Below are positions 1 through 5,460 of a stretch of 8,599 bases of DNA, in pieces (positions within the stretch are counted from its first letter, which is position 1; the number at the start of each line of letters is the position of its first letter). This stretch comes from Chloroflexota bacterium (GTDB lineage Bacteria; Chloroflexota; Dehalococcoidia; DSTF01; RBG-16-68-14). Location: positions 1 to 8,599 of the forward strand of contig JACZTE010000026.1 in NCBI GenBank assembly GCA_022573935.1, in the 5' to 3' direction. The notes beneath the pieces were generated by a model, which saw only the letters and a list, made by a program, of their open reading frames with translations, was not told the origin of the DNA and ran no database searches. The position numbers and the translations under genes are program-made.

Positions 1-791
1 CTTCCATCTTTACGTCGGCCGGTGAGCTGGTCGGGATACGCACCCATCGCCCGAGTACGGGGATTGGCAGCGTAGACCTTTCGGTGTCCTACATGCGCTT
101 GGCGATGCCGCTCGGGAATCAACAGCTCAACGGGTTCATCGACGAGCTCGTCCCGCCCGTAACCGAACATCATCTCCGTCTGACGATTGACCTCGGTGAT
201 GCGGCCATCACCGTTCGCGACTACGATCGCGTCCGGTGCGGCCTGGAGCAATGCGTGGTACCGCCCCTCGCTCTTCTGGAGAGTCTCCTCCGCCCGTCGC
301 TCCAGCGCGTCGTGGGCCTTCCGCAGCGCCTTTTCCGCCTGCCGGCGCTCTGTGATGTCGCGGGCGATCCCTTGAATAGCGACCGGTTGGCCTTCACTTG
401 TTATGATCGCCGCAACTGTTTCGACTTCGACTAATGTCTCGTCTTTGCGCTTGAGCTTGAACACGGTGGGCTTGGCCTGGTAGCCGCTCTCCATGATCTC
501 TTGGAGGACAGCCAACGCGGTTGGAAACTGAGGAACATCCAGCAGATCTGCGAATGACAATTCACGAATCTCATCTCGTGTGTAGCCGAGCAGCCGCAGG
601 GCTGCATCGTTTGCATCGAGAAAGTTGCCCTCTAAGTCGTGGATGTAGACAGCATCCGGGGAGTGGTCAAACAGGGCGCGATACCTGTCCTCGCTCTCTG
701 GTAGCGCCTGCTTCGCGCCGTTGTGCTTGGTAATCACGCTCGTTTGAGTAGCGGTGGATTTCGGTCTTTGGCGGGCTGTTCTCGTTGCCAT
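1..791 (-). CDS. Double-PAS sensor protein, N-terminal 263 residues (3' end outside window)
   Basis: Translating the minus strand from ATG 791-789 gives an open frame of 263 codons with no stop before the left edge. Residues about 36-150 form a first PAS/PAC unit: RYRALFDHSPDAVYI, then NDAALRLLGYTRDEI, ending in the typical GIARDITERRQAEKAL. Residues 150-176 are a charged helical linker. A second PAS begins near residue 177 (GRYHALLQAAPDAIVVA, EVNRQTEMMFGYGRDEL, LIPERHRQAH) and is cut by the window end at GRRKDG. PAS units of this kind sense small molecules, redox state or light and feed a C-terminal output module; histidine kinase and GGDEF are the usual possibilities, but none is visible here. 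No transmembrane segment appears before PAS1, so a cytoplasmic sensor is likely. The start is supported by an upstream in-frame TGA with no other in-frame start codon between, and a GGGGAG about 11 nt upstream. Confidence 0.88.
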   Translation of the reverse strand, partial: MATRTARQRPKSTATQTSVITKHNGAKQALPESEDRYRALFDHSPDAVYIHDLEGNFLDANDAALRLLGYTRDEIRELSFADLLDVPQFPTALAVLQEIMESGYQAKPTVFKLKRKDETLVEVETVAAIITSEGQPVAIQGIARDITERRQAEKALRKAHDALERRAEETLQKSEGRYHALLQAAPDAIVVANGDGRITEVNRQTEMMFGYGRDELVDEPVELLIPERHRQAHVGHRKVYAANPRTRAMGAYPDQLTGRRKDG

Positions 792-849
792 GGTGCCAGC
801 TTCTCCCCATACTGACCAAAGTCAAGCGAGTAATTACAGCATTGTACAC

Positions 850-879
850 AGTATAGTACTCAAATCGATGTAGTGCCAC
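850..879 (-). promoter_or_regulatory. Candidate sigma70-type promoter for the PAS gene
   Basis: Read on the minus strand, GTGGCA (complement of 874-879) and TATACT (complement of 850-855) are separated by 18 bp. They match the -35 and -10 consensus at 4 and 5 of 6 positions. Transcription would start near 843, leaving a leader of about 50 nt. The surroundings are AT-rich (24 G/C in 841-920), unlike the rest of the window. One copy of the GTACTCAAAT motif lies between the two boxes and another just upstream of -35, which would suit a repressor site. This is inferred from the sequence only. Confidence 0.35.
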
Positions 880-896
880 TATTTTTGTACTCAAAT
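856..896. repeat. Iterated GTACTCAAAT motif, candidate operator
   Basis: Perfect 10-bp copies of GTACTCAAAT lie at 856-865 and 887-896, 31 bp apart, close to three helical turns. The second copy sits within an inverted repeat at 888-903: TACTCA, a 4-nt spacer AATA, then TGAGTA. A related GTAC element occurs at 844-847. Same-face spacing and overlap with the proposed PAS-gene promoter suggest binding of a dimeric regulator to two sites. The regulator is not identifiable from this window. Confidence 0.4.
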
Positions 897-965
897 ATGA
901 GTATCTCTTAATAAAATGAGGCGGAAAATTTGCGATGTAATCTTCTTGCTTACTCCGCCAGGCTG

Positions 966-995
966 TTGAATCACACGCAGCCGTGGTGTTACACT
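966..995 (+). promoter_or_regulatory. Candidate sigma70-type promoter for the EF-like small gene
   Basis: TTGAAT (966-971) and TACACT (990-995) are separated by 18 bp. Each box matches consensus at 4 of 6 positions, including the strongly conserved TTGA and the TA...T of the -10. The predicted start of transcription near 1002 leaves a short leader of about 22 nt containing AGGAGG at 1013-1018. This placement argues against the in-frame upstream ATG at 983, which would lie inside the promoter. Confidence 0.5.
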
Positions 996-1024
996 CGCAG
1001 CACTACGGGAGCAGGAGGCGTGCC

Positions 1025-1276
1025 ATGCCAGAGAAGCGCATCGGTGTCGTCAGAGACTACTTCGCCCGCGTCGAGGTCGCCGGCATCGACCTGGAGGGGA
1101 CGCTCCGGTCGGGCGATACCATCCACATCAAGGGCCACACCACCGATCTGGAGCAGACCGTCGAGTCGATGCAGATCGAGCACGAGCAGGTGGAAGAGGC
1201 GAAGGCGGGCGCAGCCATCGGCATCAAGGTGCGGGAGCGCTGCCGCGGCGGCGATGTCGTCTACAAGGTCACCTGA
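1025..1276 (+). CDS. Translation elongation factor-like beta-barrel protein (83 aa)
   Basis: This 83-residue protein resembles the small stand-alone proteins annotated as translation elongation factor-like, which consist of a single EF-Tu domain-2-type beta barrel related to the C-terminal domain of U32 peptidases. The signature is LRSGDTIHIKGHTTDLEQTVESMQIEH (residues about 27-52 hold its core GDTIHIKG and TVESMQIEH), followed by GAAIGIKV and a final GDVVYKV strand. There is no GTPase domain, so it cannot act as an elongation factor itself. Its role is not established; RNA or tRNA-protein binding is a family-level guess. The start at 1025 is chosen for AGGAGG 6 nt upstream; the ATG at 983 adds residues unlike the family and overlaps the promoter. 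The stop overlaps the convergent holin-like gene by 8 bp. Confidence 0.85.
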   Translation: MPEKRIGVVRDYFARVEVAGIDLEGTLRSGDTIHIKGHTTDLEQTVESMQIEHEQVEEAKAGAAIGIKVRERCRGGDVVYKVT

Positions 1277-1679
1277 GCGCGCGCTTCAAGGGCCGGCCGA
1301 CGAACGCGCTCAGCACGGCGCTCACGAAGCTGACCAGCAGCGCCCCGAAGAGCGCCGCCCAGAAGCCATCGATCTCCACGTCTAGATCGAACCAGCCGGC
1401 GATCCAGACGGTGAGCGCCAGCATCGCCGCGTTGATCAGCAGCACGAAGAGGCCCAGCGTCAGGCAGGTGAGGGGACAGCCCAGGAGGTGGGCGACGGGC
1501 TTGATCATGGCGTTGACCACGCCGAAGATCGTCGCCGTCGCGACGAGGGATTGCCATCCTTCGATCTCGAAGCCGCGTACCCACTCCGCGGCGAGCCACA
1601 GCGCAGCGGCGTTGATCCCGAGGCGAATGACGAGCGAGAGGAGGCGCGATTCGGTCGTCTCGGTCTCGGCGCCCTCCAT
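1269..1679 (-). CDS. Phage holin family 4 / YvlD-like membrane protein
   Basis: This 136-residue protein has four hydrophobic segments, at roughly residues 13-33, 44-66, 71-94 and 104-126. The sequence FGVVNAMIKPVAHLLGCPLTCLTLGLFVLLINAAML is diagnostic of the family (residues about 53-88; note NAMIKP and the P-T-LGLF-INA pattern). Family members are small integral inner-membrane proteins found in chromosomes as well as phages. Despite the holin label, most chromosomal copies have no shown lytic role. No phage genes adjoin it here. It starts 15 bp after the stop of the upstream one-helix protein, so the two are probably cotranscribed. No strong Shine-Dalgarno sequence is visible, which fits translational coupling. 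The stop TGA (complement of 1269-1271) lies within the 3' end of the convergent EF-like gene. Confidence 0.85.
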   Translation of the reverse strand: MEGAETETTESRLLSLVIRLGINAAALWLAAEWVRGFEIEGWQSLVATATIFGVVNAMIKPVAHLLGCPLTCLTLGLFVLLINAAMLALTVWIAGWFDLDVEIDGFWAALFGALLVSFVSAVLSAFVGRPLKRALR

Positions 1680-1694
1680 GTGCAGGGCTGCGCC

Positions 1695-2087
1695 TTATGC
1701 TTCGGTGTCGAGTTCGCCGTTCGAGCGGCGCCGGCGGGCGATGCGGACGATCATCCGCCAGATGCGGTTGTGCCGGCTGGTGACGGTGGCCGCCTGCTCG
1801 ATCTCTTCCGAGGTGATCTGATCGATGATCTCGTCGGGATCCTGGCCGCGACGCACCCGGCGGGCGACGGCGACGCTGGCAAGCGCCACCAGGACGCCGG
1901 ACACGATCGCCGCTGACCCGGCGAATGAACGATACCGTTCGGCCAGCTCGGGAAACTTGTTTGCGGCGCGATGGGCCAGGTTCAGCGCCTGACGAGTGGC
2001 GCCGTCGGGGCTCTCGCCTTCCAGGCTTCCCCAGATCTCTTCTTGGTCGTTGTTGGTCGTTGTTGGACGCTCCAGTGCTCGAGTCAT
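1695..2087 (-). CDS. Hypothetical single-pass membrane protein, basic C-terminus (130 aa)
   Basis: I do not recognise a named family. The N-terminal 50 residues are polar and acidic. A single hydrophobic helix spans about residues 57-76 (SAAIVSGVLVALASVAVARR) and is flanked on its C-terminal side by RRVRR, which by the positive-inside rule puts the C-terminus in the cytoplasm. An acidic patch (DPDEIIDQITSEEIEQ, 83-98) follows, then a strongly basic amphipathic stretch (RIWRMIVRIARRRR, 108-121) that could lie on the membrane surface. AGGAGG (complement of 2097-2102) lies 9 nt before the ATG, supporting the start. It is upstream of and probably cotranscribed with the holin-4-like gene, a pairing typical of small envelope or stress genes. 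Function unknown; the frame itself is well supported by its start, length and sensible topology. Confidence 0.7.
   Translation of the reverse strand: MTRALERPTTTNNDQEEIWGSLEGESPDGATRQALNLAHRAANKFPELAERYRSFAGSAAIVSGVLVALASVAVARRVRRGQDPDEIIDQITSEEIEQAATVTSRHNRIWRMIVRIARRRRSNGELDTEA
2043..2066. repeat. 10-bp direct tandem repeat, 2.4 copies, in the 5' end of the 130-aa gene
   Basis: The unit TTGGTCGTTG occurs at 2043-2052 and 2053-2062, followed by a partial TTGG. It encodes part of the polar N-terminus (TTTNNDQ region) of the one-helix protein. Because 10 is not a multiple of 3, gain or loss of a unit would shift the frame, so it could act as an on/off switch. With so few copies this may be chance. 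Confidence 0.5.
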
Positions 2088-2190
2088 GGTAGGATCCCTC
2101 CTCAGCTAAGCCCTGCGCGTGAACGCGGGGCCGGAGGTTCAGCGTACCACCACGGGCAGCCTCAGGGAAGGGGCGCTCGCAGTCGTGCTA

Positions 2191-2664
2191 CTAGTCCGGC
2201 CGGAGCCGCTGCATCAGCGTCGCCATTTCGATGGCCGTGACGGCGGCGTCGTAGCCCTTGTCGCCCACCTTGCCGCCGGCCCGCTCCATCGCCTGCTCCA
2301 GCGTGTTTGGCGTGAGCACACCGAAGACGGTGGGCACGCCCGTGTCTTGCGCCACCTGGCCGATGCCCCGCGCCGTCTCAGCGGCGATGTAGTCGAAATG
2401 GGGCGTCTCGCCTCGGATGATCGCGCCCAGGCAGGCGACGGCGTCATACCGGCGGCTCTCCGCCAGCCTGCGGGCGGCCAGCGGCAGCTCGAACGCGCCT
2501 GGCACCCATGCGACGTCGATGTCCTCCTCTCGGACGCCGTGGCGCTCCAGAGCGCTACGAGCGCCCGCCAGGAGCCGAGTGGTGACCGGTTCGTTGAAGC
2601 GAGAGACGACCAGCGCCACGCGTAGCCCGGCGCCTCGCAGCTCTCCCTGAAACGTCGCGCCCAT
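2191..2664 (-). CDS. ribH: 6,7-dimethyl-8-ribityllumazine synthase (RibH)
   Basis: Lumazine synthase condenses 5-amino-6-ribitylamino-uracil with 3,4-dihydroxy-2-butanone 4-phosphate, the penultimate step of riboflavin synthesis; family members form pentamers or 60-subunit capsids. At 157 residues it is of normal length. Visible landmarks are [15 protein letters not shown] (21-35), the substrate loop VPGAFELP (54-61), [15 protein letters not shown] (80-94) with the catalytic histidine at 89, [11 protein letters not shown] (115-125), and GDKGYDAA (134-141) in place of the common GNKG motif. It is the last gene of the rib operon, 8 bp after ribBA. AGGA overlapping the ribBA stop serves as its ribosome-binding site, so translation is probably coupled. 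No convincing terminator follows it in the 103 bp before the next gene. Confidence 0.97.
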   Translation of the reverse strand: MGATFQGELRGAGLRVALVVSRFNEPVTTRLLAGARSALERHGVREEDIDVAWVPGAFELPLAARRLAESRRYDAVACLGAIIRGETPHFDYIAAETARGIGQVAQDTGVPTVFGVLTPNTLEQAMERAGGKVGDKGYDAAVTAIEMATLMQRLRPD

Positions 2665-2672
2665 GGGGCGTC

Positions 2673-3917
2673 CTAGAAGCTGCCTTCCTTGGGAGGATCC
2701 AGCTCGTGTCCCATTTTGGTGCGTTTCGTCTCCAGATAACGGATGTTGTGCACGTTCGGCTCGGTGGTAATGGGGACCCGTTCCACCAGCTCCAGGCCGT
2801 AGCCCTCCAGCCCGGCCCGTTTAGCCGGGTTATTGGTGAGGATGCGGACCTTCTTGAGTCCCAGGTCGACCAGGATCTGCATGCCGATGCCGTAGTCGCG
2901 CCGGTCGGCGGGGAAGCCCAGGGCCGCGTTCGCCTCCACCGTGTCCATGCCGGCGTCCTGGAGTGCGTAGGCCTTCAGCTTGTTGTGGAAGCCGATGCCG
3001 CGGCCCTCTTGGCGCATGTAGACCACCACGCCGCGGCCCTCATCGGAGATCATGCGCATGGAGAGTTGGAGCTGCTCGCCGCAGTCACAGCGCTGGCTCC
3101 CGAAGACGTCGCTGGTAAGGCACTGGCTGTGCACGCGCACCAGCACCGCCCCAGGCGCCTCGATGTCGCCCATCACCAGCGCTACGTGTTCGTCCGTGTC
3201 GATGGGGCTGCGGTAGGCGATGGCTCGCCACTCGCCATACTCCGTTGGGAGCACGGTCTCCGCCACGCGCTCCACCAGCTTCTCGTTCTGCTTGCGGTAG
3301 GCGATGAGCTGGTCGACGCTGATGATCTTCAGCTTGTGCCTCTTCGCAAAGCGTCGCAGGTCCGGCAGCCGGGCCATAGAGCCGTCAGCGTTCATGATCT
3401 CGCAGAGGACACCGGCGGGATAGAGGTTGGCCTGTTTACAGAGGTCGATCACGGCTTCCGTCTGCCCCGCTCGCACCAGCACGCCGCCGTCGCGGGCGCG
3501 CAGGGGGAACATGTGCCCGGGCATCACCAAGTCTTCGGGCCGCGTCTTCGGATCGATGAGCACTTCGACGGTGCGAGCCCTGTCGCCGGCTGAGATGCCG
3601 GTGCTAATGCCGGACTGCGCCTCGACGGAGACGGTGAATGGCGTACCGAAGTGAGAGTCGTTGCGGCCGACCATCATCGGGATGCCCAGATGGTCGACGC
3701 GCTCCGGCGTCAGCGGCATGCAGACCAGGCCGCGGCCGTACTTGGACATGAAGTTGATCGACTCTGGCGTGACGAACTCCGCCGGCAGCGTGAGGTCGCC
3801 CTCGTTCTCGCGCTCCTCGTCATCGACGATGATCACGAAGCGGCCGTGCTGGTACTCCTCGATCGCCTCTTTGATGGTCGCGAGGCCCTTCGGCGGTGTT
3901 TGCTCTTGCTTGCTCAT
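2673..3917 (-). CDS. ribBA: Bifunctional DHBP synthase / GTP cyclohydrolase II (RibBA)
   Basis: The fusion supplies both committed precursors of riboflavin. The N-terminal domain (about 10-208) makes 3,4-dihydroxy-2-butanone 4-phosphate from ribulose-5-phosphate. The C-terminal domain (about 210-400) opens GTP to the pyrimidine diamine. In the 414-residue numbering, the DHBP synthase part shows the acidic metal-binding motif [10 protein letters not shown] (32-41), PGH (133-135), RAGQTEA (149-155) and [11 protein letters not shown]. The cyclohydrolase part shows [21 protein letters not shown], with zinc cysteines at 266, 277 and 279, then [20 protein letters not shown] and LTNNPAK. Both active sites look complete. 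An ATG lies 6 nt further upstream (3921-3923), but GGGGAGG abuts that codon and lies 6 nt before the ATG at 3915-3917, so the inner start is preferred. Start is 35 bp after the ribE stop. Confidence 0.96.
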   Translation of the reverse strand: MSKQEQTPPKGLATIKEAIEEYQHGRFVIIVDDEERENEGDLTLPAEFVTPESINFMSKYGRGLVCMPLTPERVDHLGIPMMVGRNDSHFGTPFTVSVEAQSGISTGISAGDRARTVEVLIDPKTRPEDLVMPGHMFPLRARDGGVLVRAGQTEAVIDLCKQANLYPAGVLCEIMNADGSMARLPDLRRFAKRHKLKIISVDQLIAYRKQNEKLVERVAETVLPTEYGEWRAIAYRSPIDTDEHVALVMGDIEAPGAVLVRVHSQCLTSDVFGSQRCDCGEQLQLSMRMISDEGRGVVVYMRQEGRGIGFHNKLKAYALQDAGMDTVEANAALGFPADRRDYGIGMQILVDLGLKKVRILTNNPAKRAGLEGYGLELVERVPITTEPNVHNIRYLETKRTKMGHELDPPKEGSF

Positions 3918-3952
3918 GGTCATCCTCCCCGTGGTGAAGGCTGGGAGTGTTG

Positions 3953-4543
3953 CTACGTCGTCTCCGATCGCTCCTGCAGCAGCTCCTCCACGTAGCGCGC
4001 GATTATGTCGGACTCTAAGTTTATCCGATCTCCCGGCTTTCTGCGCGTCAGGTTGGTGTGCTGCTGCGTATATTCGACGAGAGAGACGGCGAGCGTATCG
4101 GCGGTCTTGTCGATGACGGTCAGGCTCGCGCCGTCGATGGTGATGGGCCCCTTTACGACGACGAAGCGCAGGATCTCCGGCGGCGCCCGGTAGCGGGCGA
4201 TGATCGCGTCCTCCTCCGGTGTGAGCGAGTCCAGCGTGCCCGTCGCCTCCACCACGCCCCGCACCAGGTGGCCGCCGAGGCGCTGGGCGAGGGTCATCGC
4301 GCGCTCCAGGTTGACGATATCGCCCGGCTGCAGGTCGCTCAGGTTGGTGCGGCGGTAGGTCTCCGGCATGACGCTGGCGTGGAAGCCGTCCTCTTCCAGG
4401 TAGGTGCAGGTGAGGTCCACCCCGTTGATGGCGATGCTATCGCCCAGGTTGGTGCCCCAGAGCACCTTCTTGGCGTTGAAGATCATCCTGCCGTCGCGCG
4501 CCTCGCGGAGGCTGCCGAGCTCCTCGATGATGCCGGTGAACAT
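3953..4543 (-). CDS. ribE: Riboflavin synthase, alpha-subunit type, with altered active-site positions
   Basis: Riboflavin synthase dismutates two lumazine molecules to riboflavin, using two tandem lumazine-binding barrels per subunit. This 196-residue protein has the classic start [19 protein letters not shown] (34-42), [21 protein letters not shown] and GGHLV in barrel 1, and [15 protein letters not shown] plus [12 protein letters not shown] in barrel 2. Length and domain order are normal. Compared from memory with E. coli RibE, the position of Cys48 in NGxCLTV is aspartate here (NGVDLTC), and the SGH histidine (E. coli His102) is replaced by valine (VRGVVEATG). The barrel-2 segment, usually like IPHTLExTTL, reads [10 protein letters not shown]. 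These look like lineage-specific changes rather than decay, since all else is intact. The only ribosome-binding bases are AGG within the adjacent heptamer repeat. Confidence 0.92.
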   Translation of the reverse strand: MFTGIIEELGSLREARDGRMIFNAKKVLWGTNLGDSIAINGVDLTCTYLEEDGFHASVMPETYRRTNLSDLQPGDIVNLERAMTLAQRLGGHLVRGVVEATGTLDSLTPEEDAIIARYRAPPEILRFVVVKGPITIDGASLTVIDKTADTLAVSLVEYTQQHTNLTRRKPGDRINLESDIIARYVEELLQERSETT

Positions 4544-4549
4544 ACGCCA

Positions 4550-4577
4550 GAACCTAGAACCTAGAACCTAGAACCTA
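4550..4577. repeat. Perfect heptanucleotide tandem repeat (GAACCTA x4) before ribE
   Basis: Four perfect copies of GAACCTA fill 28 of the 37 bp between the slipin stop codon and the ribE start. In the transcript orientation the unit is TAGGTTC. The copy nearest ribE provides AGG 9 nt before the ATG, and no better Shine-Dalgarno sequence is present. Each unit holds a TAG, and a 7-bp period places TAG in all three frames, so read-through from the slipin gene is blocked. Perfect identity between copies implies recent slippage. Confidence 0.9.
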
Positions 4578-4580
4578 GCA

Positions 4581-5441
4581 CTATGCCTGCCCGTCCCCGG
4601 CGCCTGCGGCGTTGCGGGCGAAGCTGGAGATGAACTGGGTCAGCTCCGTCGGCACGATCCACTTGCTCGCGTCGCTTGAGGCGAGCCCACGCATCATCTC
4701 TAGATATTGGAGCCCCATCGTGTTCTGGTCGATGCTCTGCGCTACCTCGTCGATCTTGGTGAGGGCGTTGGCGTAGCCCTCCGCTTCCAGCATCGCCGCC
4801 TGCCGCGAGCCTTCGGCGTGAAGGATGGCGGCCTGCTTATCACCCTCGGCGTTGAGGATGGTCGCCTGCCTGGTCCCCTCCGCCACCTTGATCGAGGCCT
4901 CGCGCTGGCCGTCCGCGTCCAGCACGGCGGCGCGCCGGTTGCGCTCGGCGGACATCTGGCGGCTCATCGCCTCCTGGATGTCGCGAGGCGGCGTGATCTC
5001 CTTGATCTCCACCGCCATCACCTTCACGCCCCAGCGGTCGGTCACTTCGTCCAGCTTCGTCTGCATGACGGCGTTGATCTGGTCGCGCTTGGCGAGCACG
5101 TCGTCCAGGACGATGTCGCCCACAACGGCGCGCAGTGTCGTGATCGCCATGCCGCGTGCGGCGTAGAGGAAGTTCTCCACTTGCATCACCGAAGCGACAG
5201 GCCCCACCACCTTCAGGTAGATGAGCATGTCCACCGAGACGGGCGCGTTGTCTCTGGTGATGCAGGTCTGCGGCTCTACGTCCAGGACGTCCTCCCGCAG
5301 ATCGACGGTCACTACCTTGTCGATGAATGGGAACAGGGGAAAGATGAACCCTGGCCCCTTCTGGCCGTCGCCGACCAGCCTCCCGAAGCGAAAATGCACC
5401 AGTCGTTGGTACTCCGGGACTATGCTGAAGAAGAATGGCAT
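4581..5441 (-). CDS. SPFH/Band 7 (slipin/stomatin-like) protein lacking an N-terminal membrane segment
   Basis: SPFH proteins oligomerise on membranes and organise microdomains or regulate proteases. This 286-residue member shows VPEYQRLVHFRFGRL (8-22), GPGFIFPLFPFIDKVVTVDLRED (29-51), and the core ending near MAVEIKEITPPRDIQEAM (142-159). A hendecad coiled-coil follows: five near-repeats of 11 residues at 171-225, pattern A-x-I-L-x-A-E-G-x-x-Q. The tail TMGLQYLEMMRGLASS and KWIVPTEL (about 241-265) is typical of slipins. Relatives usually start with a hydrophobic anchor of 20 or more residues; here only FFFSIV precedes the domain. The start is firm: AGGAGG (complement of 5447-5452) lies 5 nt upstream and only 19 bp separate it from the ribD stop. 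No NfeD partner gene is nearby. Its position between ribD and ribE is unusual, and its role there is unknown. Confidence 0.9.
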   Translation of the reverse strand: MPFFFSIVPEYQRLVHFRFGRLVGDGQKGPGFIFPLFPFIDKVVTVDLREDVLDVEPQTCITRDNAPVSVDMLIYLKVVGPVASVMQVENFLYAARGMAITTLRAVVGDIVLDDVLAKRDQINAVMQTKLDEVTDRWGVKVMAVEIKEITPPRDIQEAMSRQMSAERNRRAAVLDADGQREASIKVAEGTRQATILNAEGDKQAAILHAEGSRQAAMLEAEGYANALTKIDEVAQSIDQNTMGLQYLEMMRGLASSDASKWIVPTELTQFISSFARNAAGAGDGQA

Positions 5442-5460
5442 TGCTGCCTCCTTTCGTGGG

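Noticed and set aside
983..1024. Upstream ATG start for the EF-like gene
   Set aside because: It falls inside the TTGAAT-18-TACACT promoter, lacks a ribosome-binding site, and adds residues unlike the family.
1269..1679. Prophage lysis module suggested by the holin-type protein
   Set aside because: No endolysin, structural or integrase gene is nearby, and this family is common in bacterial chromosomes outside prophages.
2111..2130. Hairpin after ribH as an intrinsic terminator
   Set aside because: The stem CCCTGCG/CGCGGGG has a mismatch in the transcript orientation, is short, and is followed by no U-run.
2706..3593. Long plus-strand open frame (295 codons) antisense to ribBA
   Set aside because: It lies entirely opposite a strongly conserved enzyme gene, has His/Val/Asp-rich composition typical of an antisense shadow in GC-rich DNA, and shows no family motif.
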